Translations under genes and position numbers: made by a program | In this document: in pieces, positions 42,667-51,916 of the stretch | Layout of the letters: the number at the start of each line of letters is the position of its first letter | How positions within the stretch are numbered: the first letter of the stretch is position 1 | Assembly (NCBI RefSeq): GCF_011174705.1 | Contig: NZ_JAANIJ010000001.1 | Coordinates: 2,232,001 to 2,296,000, forward strand | Direction of reading: 5' to 3' | Source: Tessaracoccus coleopterorum | Lineage (GTDB): Bacteria; Actinomycetota; Actinomycetes; Propionibacteriales; Propionibacteriaceae | DNA length: 64,000 nt | The notes under the pieces: model-generated | The model's input: the letters and a program-made list of their open reading frames with translations, nothing else | Told to the model about the DNA's origin: nothing | Databases searched by the model: none

Positions 42667-42684
42667 TACCCCTGGGGGTATATT
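42667..42684 (+). promoter_or_regulatory. CsoR-type operator overlapping a -10 element
   Basis: The perfect palindrome TACCCCTGGGGGTA (42667-42680) fits the G/C-tract operators of CsoR-family repressors and runs into TATATT (42679-42684), a likely -10. It suggests autorepression of csoR-copZ lifted by Cu(I). Confidence 0.7.
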
Positions 42685-42702
42685 GGGGCGCGAAGGAGGC
42701 CC

Positions 42703-43014
42703 ATGTCTGAGACGGTCCAGGAGTCGTGCCACGTTGAGCACGGGTACACGCCCGAGAAGGCGAGTTACCTGCGCCGGTTGAAGCTCATCGAGGGTCAGGC
42801 GCGCGGCATCGCGCGCATGGTGGAAAACGACGAGTACTGCATCGACATCCTCACCCAGGTCGCCGCCGTGACGAGCGCGCTCAAGGCCGTCTCGCTCGGC
42901 CTGCTGGAGGACCACCTGGAGCACTGTGTCGCCGACGCAGCGCGCAAGGGCGGACCGGAGGCCGACGCGAAACTCGAAGAGGCGATGCAGGCGATCAAGC
43001 GCCTGGTCAGGTAA
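42703..43014 (+). CDS. csoR: CsoR-family copper-sensing repressor
   Basis: Intact, 103 residues, all-helical DUF156 protein. YLRRLKLIEGQARGIARMVE is the family signature. The metal ligands are the Cys in DEYCIDILTQV and the His-x2-x-Cys pattern in LLEDHLEHCVADAA, the Cys-His-Cys set of copper sensors. Cu(I) binding releases the DNA and derepresses the operon. A GAAGGAGG ribosome site precedes the ATG, and the operator is directly upstream. A copZ-like gene follows 9 bp later. No copper ATPase is in the window. Confidence 0.92.
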   Translation: MSETVQESCHVEHGYTPEKASYLRRLKLIEGQARGIARMVENDEYCIDILTQVAAVTSALKAVSLGLLEDHLEHCVADAARKGGPEADAKLEEAMQAIKRLVR

Positions 43015-43023
43015 GGAGAATCC

Positions 43024-43232
43024 ATGATCACGAACTACACCGTCAGCGGTATGACCTGCGGCAACTGCGTCAACCATGTCACCGAGGAGGTCGCCGAGGT
43101 TGACGGCGTCACAAACGTCAATGTGACGCTCGAGGGGGCGTGATGGTCGTCGAGTCGGCCGACCGCATCCCCTTCGATGCGATCATCGAGGCGGTCAAGG
43201 AGGCCGGCGACTACGCCGTGGTCGAGGCCTGA
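43024..43232 (+). CDS. copZ: Heavy-metal-associated (CopZ-like) copper chaperone
   Basis: A short gene missed if frame breaks are ignored. MITNYTVSGMTCGNCVNHVT EEVAEVDGVTNVNVTLEGA carries the GMTCxxC copper motif, and after one frame break in the GGGGG run at about 43137 it continues MVVESADRIPFDAIIEAVKE AGDYAVVEA to the TGA at 43230-43232. That gives a complete 69-residue ferredoxin-like HMA domain. It is co-transcribed with csoR and probably delivers Cu(I) to an exporter encoded elsewhere. Confidence 0.88.
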
Positions 43233-43248
43233 GCCGCCGCCGTCGGAA

Positions 43249-43302
43249 ATCCTGAGGAATTTTCAGACAAGACTTGGGCATTCCTCAGGAATCCCTTAAG
43301 GT
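43249..43302 (+). promoter_or_regulatory. Promoter with twin palindromes, DUF348/G5/RlpA gene
   Basis: TTGGGC (43274-43279), 17 bp and TAAGGT (43297-43302) form a promoter. The whole first part of the spacer is the palindrome ATTCCTCAGGAAT (43280-43292), and a second copy, ATCCTGAGGAAT, lies at 43249-43260. A regulator binding the spacer would block polymerase. Confidence 0.6.
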
Positions 43303-43352
43303 GGTGACATCCGGTTCTCATGCCGGGAGTCTCACCCCTGGAGTTTCACTCG

Positions 43353-44509
43353 ATGGCAAAGGTCCTCATCCCCGCAATCGCCGGCGGCGTCGCTCTCGCG
43401 GTCGTCGGCGGTGCAGCGCTCGCGACCGCCCTCCACAAGAACGACGTGGAGTTGAGCGTCGACGGTCAGGTCACGAGCATCGCCGTGCGGGAACGAACGG
43501 TCGCCGAAGTCCTCGAGCTTGAGGGCATCACCCTCGGCGACCACGACGTCGTCCTGCCCGCAGCCGACACCAGGGTGACCGACGGCATGGCCATCTCGGT
43601 CGCGTACGGCCGCCCGCTCCAGCTCACTGTCGACGGCGAGCAGAGGGTCGTATGGACCACCGCCCGCAATGTGGGCGACGCGCTCGAACAGCTCCAGTTG
43701 GACGCCGCCGACTCCAAGGTCTCCGCCACCCGCTCCGTCGGGATCGGTCGTGAGGGCCTCGACCTCGAGGTCGCCACCGCAAAGGACGTCACCGTGGTCG
43801 CGGCAGGGGCCTCGACCCCGTGCGCGCCGCAGGCACCGTCGCGGACGTCCTCGCTGCCCAGGGCATCAAGCCGGACGCCGACGACAAGCTCGCTCCCGCA
43901 GCGGACACCGTGCTGAGCGACGGGCTGAACATCTCCTTCGTCCAAGTGGACGTGAAGACCTCGACGAAGGCGAAGGTGATCCCCTTCGAGAAGTCCGAGG
44001 TCAAGTCCGACAAGCTCGAGAAGGGCAAGACCAAGGTCGCGACCAAGGGTGTCAACGGGGCGGCCACCGAGACCTACACCGACGTCTACCACGACGGGGT
44101 GCTCGTCACGTCGACCCTGAAGTCGAGCGTCGTCGACACCGAGCCGGTGACGCAGGTGACCACGGTCGGCACCAAGGTCGAGGCGACAAGCACATCGTCC
44201 GGCGGTGGGAGCAGCCTGAGCCCGGCCACCGGCGCCAGCTGCAAGGCCTCCTACTACTGGCAGGGCCAGATGACGGCCAACGGTGAGCGGTTCAACCCCA
44301 ACGATTTCACCGCCGCCCACAAGTCGTACAAGTTCGGCACGCGCGTCAAGGTGACCAACCCGAAGAACGGCAGGTCCACCATCGTGCGCATCAACGACCG
44401 TGGCCCCTACATCTCGGGTCGCTGCCTCGATCTGTCGACGGCGGCCATGAAGGCGATCGGTGGTACGGCCGCCGGCGTGATCACGGTCAACTATGAGGTC
44501 GTCGGCTGA
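43353..44509 (+). CDS. Cell-wall protein: DUF348 repeats, G5 domain and RlpA-like barrel
   Basis: Architecture of a resuscitation-promoting-factor homologue, but with a different catalytic end. The N-terminal anchor or signal helix is VLIPAIAGGVALAVVGGAAL. DUF348 repeats are VELSVDGQVTSIAVRERTVA EVLELEGITLGDHD, PLQLTVDGEQRVVWTTARNV GDALEQLQL and VTVVAAGA...AGTVADVLAAQGIKP. G5-like strands are IPFEKSEVKSDKLEKGKTKV. The C-terminal barrel is CKASYYWQGQMTANGERFNP ... VRINDRGPYISGRCLDLSTA AMKAIGGTAAGVITVNYEVV. Rpf proteins normally end in a lytic-transglycosylase fold. Here an RlpA/3D-type barrel takes its place. About 385 residues, one frame break near 43810. It probably acts on peptidoglycan. 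Confidence 0.87.
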
Positions 44510-44565
44510 CGCGCGCCGCACTTACCGAGTGTGATTCTGGTCTGACAAACTGGTAGTATCTACGA

Positions 44566-44638
44566 AGTGCTCCCGACGAGGAGCCCCACGAACCGCCCGG
44601 TCCGCTGCCGCCCCCAAGAGCAGCGGGCCGGGCTCTTT
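44566..44638 (+). ncRNA. Candidate small RNA (6C-like), two hairpins and terminator
   Basis: An extended -10 (TGG-TAGTAT, 44552-44559) would start an RNA near 44566. It folds into hairpin 1, GCTCC/GGAGC (44569-44584) flanked by C-rich sequence, and hairpin 2, a 14-bp stem 44595-44608 with 44620-44633 around the loop CGCCCCCAAGA, then TCTTTC. Size, two hairpins and C-runs resemble the actinobacterial 6C RNA motif. The alternative is just a terminator for the upstream gene. Confidence 0.45.
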
Positions 44639-44674
44639 CATCCCCAGAATCGGCTCCCGGGGTAGCGTCGGTCC

Positions 44675-46062
44675 ATGAGCTACCGCATCGAGAAAGACTC
44701 CATGGGTGACGTGCAGGTCGAGGATGACCGCTACTGGGGCGCGCAGACGCAGCGCAGCCTCCTCAACTTCGACATCGGCCGCGACACCTTCGTGTGGGGG
44801 CGTGCGATGATCCGGGCCCTCGGGGTGCTGAAGAAGGCTGCGGCCCAGGCCAACGCCGAGTTGGGTGAGCTTCCCGCCGAGCGGGCCGAGCTCATCACCC
44901 GTGCCGCTGACGACGTGATCGAGGGCAGGCTCGACGACCACTTCCCACTCGTGGTGTTCCAGACCGGCTCGGGCACGCAGTCGAACATGAACGCCAACGA
45001 GGTGATCTCCAACCGGGCCATCGAGCTGGCCGGTGGTGTGCTCGGCTCCAAGGCGCCGGTGCATCCCAACGACGACGTCAACCGCGGTCAGTCGTCGAAC
45101 GACACGTTCCCCACGGCGATGCACATCGCGGTGGTGAGTGAGTTGAACTCGCGCCTCTACGGTTCCGTGGCGCGGCTGCGTGACGTGCTGGCGGCGAAGG
45201 CGGAGGAGTTCGACGGTGTCGTGATGGTCGGACGCACCCACCTCCAGGACGCCACCCCGGTACGCCTCGGGCAGGTGGTGGGCGGCTGGGTCGCCCAGCT
45301 CGACTTCGCCCTCGAGGGCGTTCGGCACGCCGATTCGCGGGCCCGCGACCTGGCGATCGGCGGCACCGCCGTCGGAACGGGCCTGAACGCGCACCCCGAC
45401 TTCGGGCCCCTGGCCGCCGCGAAGATCTCCCATGAGACGGGGCTTGAGTTCTTCCAGGCCGACGACCTGTTCGCCGCGCTGAGCGCGCACGATGCGCTCG
45501 TCGAGGTGAGCGGGTCGCTGCGGGTACTTGCGGGCGCGCTCATGAAGATTGCCAACGACGTGCGCTGGTACGCGAGCGGCCCCGCAACGGCATCGGGGAG
45601 ATCACCATCCCCGAGAATGAACCGGGCAGTTCGATCATGCCGGGCAAGGTGAACCCCACCCAGTCGGAAGCGATGACGATGGTCGTCGCGCGTGTGTTCG
45701 GCAACGACACCACCGTCGGGTTCGCGGGGAGCCAGGGCAACTTCCAACTCAACGTGTTCAAGCCGGTGATGGCGCACGCGGTCCTCGAGTCGATCCGGCT
45801 GATTTCCGACGCCTGCGTCTCGTTCGCCGACCACTGCGCGGTCGGCATCGAGCCGAACATGGAGCGGATCGAGGCGAACCTCGCCTCCAACCTGATGCTG
45901 GTGACGGCGCTGAACACGCACATCGGCTACGACATGGCGGCGAAGATCGCGAAGCAGGCACACAGGGAGGGCACGTCGTTGCGCGAGTCGGCCGTCGCCA
46001 ACGGCGTCAGCGGCGAGGACTTCGACCGCTGGGTGGTGCCCGCGGACATGACGGGGAGCTGA
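44675..46062 (+). CDS. fumC: Class II fumarate hydratase
   Basis: Iron-free fumarase of about 462 residues. [26 protein letters not shown] is the standard start. Active-site regions are [55 protein letters not shown] and the signature [15 protein letters not shown], followed by [16 protein letters not shown]. One frame break near 45587 (CCCC run) between WYASGP and [16 protein letters not shown] (44663-44668) lies 6 nt before the ATG, so a leaderless mRNA is likely. A stable, oxygen-tolerant enzyme of the TCA and methylmalonyl-CoA/propionate routes. Confidence 0.97.
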
Positions 46063-46111
46063 GCCCGGCTCAGCTCGCTGCCCGGAGTCGAGGGTGTCCC
46101 TGTGTGTTTGG

Positions 46112-46300
46112 TCAAGCGGCGATGGGTTGGGGCTCAGCAGGGCTCGGGTTGCGGAGCATGGCGTAGAGGACGTCGCAGCCTCGTCGTGAGAGGGAGATGA
46201 GGACGGCGTTGTGTTTCTCGCCGCGGAAGCTGGTCCCGGAGCGGTGGGTGACCGAGGCGAGACCGGCGTAGGCGGCGAGGTGACAACACCCCCGGACCAT
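46112..46300 (-). mobile_element. IS110-family transposase remnant with internal deletion
   Basis: HLAAYAGLASVTHRSGTSFRG is the conserved C-terminal (Transposase_20) motif of IS110 transposases, and it runs directly into EKHNAVLISLSRRGCDVLYA MLRNP, which in complete relatives lies some 40 residues further on. The segment that normally holds the RGNK/ALF...SAF part is missing, and nothing of the N-terminal RuvC-like domain is visible upstream. It is a dead fragment. It keeps its native stop (QPIAA). Confidence 0.8.
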
Positions 46301-46553
46301 CGACGACAGGGGCAGTAGGTCATGCCGGGCCCGGCGACCGTAACTTCATCTTGGGGCTCCGGACAGGTATCGGGCTCGCGAGGCTCCGGCCGTGAACATG
46401 GCCCCTCCCAGCGGGAGATGAAGGTGGCGCGGGCCACGAACTCAACTGTGTTGAGCCCGGGGGCAGCCGGGTTCCATGAAGGTCGGCGGCGGTCCCGCGC
46501 GTGCGGTTGCGGCCGACGCCTCATGGTTCTACTTCGTTGGGGAGGTCGAGGCG

Positions 46554-46874
46554 TCAGGCGCCCACGATGTCGGAGTAGGCCTTGTACGTCCCATCTCCGT
46601 CGGTCAGATAGCTCCAGAAATGGTGCTGGACATCCTGCTCCATGACGTAAGGGGTCCGTGCGTACCGGCAGATGTCCTTGGGCGAGAGCTTCTCGGTCTT
46701 CGACTCGATGAGGTCATCGCCCAAAGAAATGGGCCGCAGTCTGCGCCCAGAAAAGCCGCCTCCGGGCTCACCATTGGAAGTGCGTATCCGGGGGTCTTTC
46801 CGAGTGGTTCTGAATGCCACGTGGAACTTGGATGCATGATCACACGTCGGTGTTTCCTGGTCAATCCCCCGCAT
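46554..46874 (-). CDS. Orphan ORF in a lower-GC patch
   Basis: A 106-residue open frame beginning ATG 46874 (MRGIDQETPTCDHASKFHVA) and ending EQDVQHHFWSYLTDGDGTYK AYSDIVGA. The amino-acid mix (Asn, Lys, Asp, Tyr, Thr) and mid-50s GC look unlike the flanking genes. The C-terminal half, KLSPKDICRYARTPYVMEQD, reads like a real folded domain. I recognise no family. It may be the tail of a larger transferred gene next to the IS110 scar. The rest of 46301-46553 shows nothing I can identify. Confidence 0.4.
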   Translation of the reverse strand: MRGIDQETPTCDHASKFHVAFRTTRKDPRIRTSNGEPGGGFSGRRLRPISLGDDLIESKTEKLSPKDICRYARTPYVMEQDVQHHFWSYLTDGDGTYKAYSDIVGA

Positions 46875-46948
46875 CGATTTCTTTTCAGGCGACCTGCGGC
46901 GTTGGTTTCTTCGGTTGCCGAGGTCGGGGGCGCGGCGCAGGCCAGCGC

Positions 46949-47533
46949 TCAGCCCGCGGCGCGCCCGCGGAGGAAACGCCGCACGTGGGTGGCCGGATCG
47001 AACTGTGGCGCCGGCTCGTCTGAAGGCAGCAGCCCGAGGCCTCCGGTGACGATCGGCATGGCGATCGGGCCGAGCAGTGCCGGGATCTGGGTCTCCGGTG
47101 CCTCGCGCTCCAGTGCGCCCTCGTCCTGGTAGCGGCTGAGCAGCCCGGCGACGGCACGCAGAACCGCCCGCAGGGGCTCGAGTGAGGGAGCGACCCGGTC
47201 GTCGAAGGGAACCTCGGTCAGCAGCGCGCGGGCGACGGGTCCGTACCGGCCGAGCATTGTCTTGTAGTCCGTGATCAGCCGGATCAGGTCGGCCTCGAGG
47301 TCTCCGGTGTGGACGACCGACTCCTGGGTGAAGGTCGTGACGACCTCGGAGACCGCCTCCCTGACGAGTCCGTCCTTGGAACCGAACTTACGAAAGAGGG
47401 TCACCTCGTTGACGCCGGCCCGCTCGGCGATGGCGCGGGTGGTGGTCCCCTTCAGGCCCTCGCGGCCGAGCACCTCGAGTGCGGCCGCGATGAGCGCGTC
47501 CGTCGTGTTCTGGGCCCGTTCCGCGCGATTCAT
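46949..47533 (-). CDS. TetR-family transcriptional regulator
   Basis: Intact, 194 residues. The helix-turn-helix is LIAAALEVLGREGLKGTTTR AIAERAGVNEVTLFRKFGSK DGLVREAV, the canonical TetR N-terminus. The ligand domain contains ARALLTEVPFDDRVAPSLEP and EAPETQIPALLGPIAMPIVT. It is divergent from the giant acyl-CoA dehydratase activase gene with only 47 bp between starts, so it probably controls that gene and itself. TATGCT, 6 nt before the ATG on the minus strand, is a possible leaderless -10. Confidence 0.92.
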   Translation of the reverse strand: MNRAERAQNTTDALIAAALEVLGREGLKGTTTRAIAERAGVNEVTLFRKFGSKDGLVREAVSEVVTTFTQESVVHTGDLEADLIRLITDYKTMLGRYGPVARALLTEVPFDDRVAPSLEPLRAVLRAVAGLLSRYQDEGALEREAPETQIPALLGPIAMPIVTGGLGLLPSDEPAPQFDPATHVRRFLRGRAAG

Positions 47534-47539
47534 GCCCCC

Positions 47540-47580
47540 AGCATATTGCAAGCACGTACTTACTTACTACAATCGGTAGT
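47540..47580. promoter_or_regulatory. Divergent leaderless promoters with palindrome between tetR and the activase gene
   Basis: Plus strand: TTGCAA (47546-47551), 16 bp, TACAAT (47568-47573), then 7 nt to the ATG at 47581. The inverted pair ACTAC/GTAGT (47566-47580) covers the -10 and abuts the start codon, a natural operator for the TetR protein. Minus strand: TATGCT complement at 47540-47545. Confidence 0.6.
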
Positions 47581-50500
47581 ATGCAACGCGATTCCACCAC
47601 GCTGTCGCTGGGCCTCGACATCGGATCGACGACCGTCAAGGCCGTCGTGCTCGACGGCGACAGGGCCGTCTTCAGCCGCTACCGCAGGCACAACGCCGAT
47701 GCCCGTGGTGCGCTGCGCCGCCTGGTCGGCGAGGTGCGCGACCAGTTCCCCGGCCGGGCCATGACGTGCGCCGTGACCGGCTCGGCCGGCCTCAGCGTCG
47801 CCGACCTGATGGGCGTGACGTTCGTGCAGGAGGTGATCGCCTCCACCGAGGCGATCGAGCGGTTCCACCCCGACGCCGATGTGGTCATCGAACTGGGCGG
47901 CGAGGACGCCAAGATCACCTTCCTCAGGCCGAGCGTCGAGCAGCGGATGAACGGCACCTGCGCGGGCGGCACCGGCGCCTTCATCGACCAGATGGCCACC
48001 CTCCTGCACACCGACGCCGCCGGCCTCGACGAACTGGCATCCGCTACACGCACCTCCACCCGATCGCGTCGCGCTGCGGCGTCTTCGCCAAGTCCGACCT
48101 GCAGCCGCTCCTCAATCAGGGCGCAGCGCACACCGACCTCGCCGCGAGCGTCTTCCAGGCCGTCGCCACCCAGACCATCGCCGGGCTGGCCTGCGGGCAC
48201 CCGATCCGCGGCAACCTCGTCTTCCTCGGTGGCCCCTGCACTTCCTGCCGCAGCTGCGCGCCGCCTACGAGCGCGCACTGGCCGCCCAGGTCGGCAGCTT
48301 CACCACTCCCGACGACGCGCACCTCTACGTCGCGCTCGGCGCGGCGATGCTCGCTGCCCGCCCCGCCACCGGCGGCATCCCTCGGCGGCACGACCCCGCC
48401 GAACTGGTCGACCGGCTCGGGCGCACCGTACACATCCCGCTCGCCAGCGCACGCATGCGGCCCCTGTTCGCCGACGCCGCCGAGCGGGCCGACTTCGACC
48501 GCCGCCACCACTCGGACACCACCCCCGGATCGACCTGGCCGACACCGACGGGCCGCTGTTTCTCGGTATCGACGCCGGATCGACCACGGTGAAGGCCGTC
48601 GTCCTCGACGACGAGGGTCGCATCGCCTTCACGCACTACCGCTCCAGTAACGACCCTGTCACCGCCGCGAAGGAGATCCTCCGCACCGTCCTCACCGACC
48701 TGCCGCTCTCGGCCCACCTCGCGAGGGCGTGCGTCACGGGCTACGGCGAGGGCCTTGTCAAGGCCGCGCTCCGCCTCGACGACGGTGAGATCGAGACGAT
48801 GGCGCACTACCGGGCAGCCGAGTCGCTCTGCCCGGGCGTGACGGCAGTCATCGACATCGGCGGGCAGGACATGAAGTACCTGCGGATCGTGGACGGCGCC
48901 GTCGACTCCATCGCGGTCAACGAGGCCTGCTCCTCGGGTGTGGGTCGTTCCTGCAGACCTTCGCCGCGGGCATGGGGCTCGATGTCCGGGAGTTCGCGGC
49001 GCGGGCCCTCGAATCGTCGGCCCCGGTCGACCTCGGCACCCGCTGCACGGTGTTCATGAACTCGTCGGTCAAGCAGGCCCAGCGCGAGGGCGCCTCGGGT
49101 GCCGATATCGCCGCGGGCCTGTCCTACTCGGTGGTGCGCAACGCGCTCTACAAGGTGATCAAGCTGCGCGACGCGGGCCAACTCGGCGAAACCGTCGTCG
49201 TGCAGGGAGGCACGTTTCTCAACGACGCCGTGCTGCGCGCCTTCGAGTTGCAGACCGGGGTCACCGTCACCCGCCCCGAGTTGGCCGGTCACATGGGGGC
49301 ACTGGGCGCGGCGCTGACCGCCCGGCGCAACTGGTGCGACGGCGGTCGCTCGGAGGCGCTCAGCCTCGCCGAACTGGACGCGTTCACCGTCGAGACGGCC
49401 ATGCAGACATGCCGCCTCTGCCAGAACCACTGCCAGCTGACCATCTCCACGTTCGGTGACGGCGCCCGGCACGTCTCGGGCAACCGCTGCGAGCGCGGCG
49501 CCTCCACCGAGAGGGTGCCGAAGAAGTCGGAGCTGCCGAACCTGTACGACTACAAGTACCGGCGCCTGTTCGGCTACCGCCGCCTCACCCACGAGAAGGC
49601 GACGCGCGGCGAGATCGGCATCCCGCGGGTGCTCAACATGTACGAGAACTTCCCGCTGTGGTTCACCGTGCTGACCAACCTCGGGTTCCGTGTCACGATC
49701 TCGGGGCGCAGCAACCATGAGGTGTTCGAGCAGGGCATGGAGTCGATCCCAGCTGAGAACGCCTGCTACCCGGCAAAGCTGGCGCACGGCCACATCGAGA
49801 GCCTCCTCGACCGGGGATCGACACGATCTTCTACCCGTGCATCCCGCTCGAGTCGCGCGAGATCGCCGAGGCCGACAACAACTTCAACTGCCCATCGTCG
49901 CGTTCTACCCGCAGGTGCTTGAGCGCAACATGACCCGCCTGCACGCCGACGGTGTCACGTACCTCTCGCCGATGCTCAGCCTCGATGATCCGGCGAAGCT
50001 GGCCCGCCGCCTCGTGGAGGTGTTCGCCGACTGGGGGTCACCCTCGAGGAGGCCGAGGTCGCCGTGGCCGCCGGGTTCGCCGAGGACGCCGCGGCCAAGG
50101 CCGATGTCCGTGCGGAGGGTGCGCGCGCCATGGGGTACCTGCTGGAGCGGGGCCTGCGGGCATCGTGCTGGCGGGCCGGCCCTACCACGTCGACCCGGAG
50201 ATCAACCACGGCATCCCGAGCCTCATCAACGGGCTCGGCATGGGCGTGCTCACCGAGGACGCCGTCATCGACCCCGCCGACCTGCGGCTCGAGCGGCCGC
50301 TGCGGGTCCGCGACCAGTGGACCTACCACTCCCGGCTCTACGAGGCCGCCGCCGTGGTCGGGGAGCGGCCCGACCTGCAACTGGTCCAGCTCAACTCGTT
50401 CGGTTGTGGGGTCGACGCGATCACCACCGACCAGGTCGCCGAGATCCTCGAGGCAGCCGGCGACATGTACACGCTGCTGAAGATCGACGAGGTGTCCAAC

Positions 50501-51893
50501 CTCGGCGCCGCCACCATCCGGCTGCGCTCCATGCAGGCGGCGGCCACCGAGCGGGCGGGCAGTCAGGTCGTTGTCGCGATGGGATCGCCGGAGCGCGCCG
50601 TCTTCGACGCCGCCGCCCGCGACAGCCACACCATCTACGCGCCGCAGATGGCGCCGATGCACTTCCGGCTCCTGATGCCGGTGCTGCGCAAGCTCGGCTA
50701 CCGGGTCGAACTGCTGGAGCACGCCAGCGGCGAGGACATCGAGGTGGGCCTGAAGTACGTCAACAACGACGCCTGTTTCCCGGCGATCATGGTGGTCGGC
50801 CAACTCGTCAACAAGATCCGCTCCGGTGAGGTTGATCCCGACCGCGCCACCGTCGGGATCACGCAGACCGGCGGCATGTGCCGGGCGACCAACTATGCGG
50901 CGCTGCTGCGGAAGGCCTTACGGGAGGCGGGTTACCCGCAGGTGCCTGTGCTCGCCATCAGCCTGCAGGGGCTTGAGGACAACCCCGGCTTCAAGTTGAG
51001 CCCGCGATGCTGCACCCCGCGATCCAGGCCCTCGTGCTGGGTGACCTGCTGCAGAACCTGACGCTGCGGGTGCGCCCGTACGAGGCCGTCGAGGGATCGA
51101 CCGACGCGTTGTACGAGCGCTGGGACACCATCTGCCAGGAGTACCTGCAGCACTCGGGCACAGCGTCACACTCGGGCGCCACCTCGGCTACCGCGCCCTC
51201 GTCGACCAGGTGGTCCGCGAGTTCGATGCCTTGCCGCTGCGCGATATCGCACGGAAACCCCGGGTCGGCGTCGTCGGCGAGATCCTCGTCAAGTTCCACC
51301 CCGACGCAAACAACCATGTCATCGACGTGATCGAGGATGAGGACTGCGAGGCGGTGCTGCCCGGAATGCTCCCGTTCTTCCTGATGGGCATGTACTCGGC
51401 CCGGTTCCGGTCCGACGCCCTCGGGGTGGGGGAACGCTCCGTCGCCCTGAAGCGGCTGGCCGTCTGGGTGGTCGAGCAGTACCAGCGCCCCGTCGCGAGG
51501 GCGCTCAGGCGCTGCGGCGGAAAGTTCGACCTGCCGCCCAGGATGGCCGACCTCGCCGCGAAGGCCGACGGCATCATCTCGCTCGGCACCCTGGCGGGTG
51601 AGGGGTGGCTGCTCACGGCCGAGATGATCGAGCTGATCGAGGCGGGCGCCCCGAACATCGTGTGCGCCCAGCCGTTCGCGTGCCTCCCCAACCACGTGGT
51701 GGGCAAGGGGATGTTCGCCGAGCTGCGGCGTCGGCACCCGGAGGCCAACATCGTCGCGGTCGACTACGACCCCGGCGCCTCCGAGACGAACCAGCTCAAC
51801 CGGATCAAGCTGATGGTCGCCACCGCGCACAAGCGGCACCGCGGCGGGGAGCGGTCGGCCACCATCGAGCCGATCCGCCCGCCGCCGCGGTGA
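47581..51893 (+). CDS. Giant acyl-CoA dehydratase activase (two BadF/BcrA/HgdC ATPase domains plus DUF2229)
   Basis: About 1438 residues. Domain 1 opens [20 protein letters not shown] and has [15 protein letters not shown] and [14 protein letters not shown]. Domain 2 opens [20 protein letters not shown] and has NEACSSG...[10 protein letters not shown] and [15 protein letters not shown]. In HgdC-type activators these two cysteines from each of two subunits hold a bridging 4Fe-4S cluster, so one chain here carries both halves. A Cys-rich linker [12 protein letters not shown]...GNRCERG leads to the DUF2229/HgdB-like part with [35 protein letters not shown] and [15 protein letters not shown]-like [18 protein letters not shown]. 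It would drive ATP-dependent one-electron transfer to a 2-hydroxyacyl-CoA dehydratase or similar reductase. About ten frame breaks. Confidence 0.9.
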
Positions 51894-51916
51894 GCCGCGA
51901 GGATGCCGTGGGCTGA

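Noticed and set aside
43233-43352. c-di-AMP (ydaO-type) riboswitch before the Rpf-like gene
   Set aside because: The expected conserved segments are not present and the predicted transcript start leaves only about 45 nt of leader.
47581-51893. Several separate genes for activase and dehydratase subunits
   Set aside because: Each frame continues the same protein family without internal ribosome sites, and the joined order matches the known fused family.
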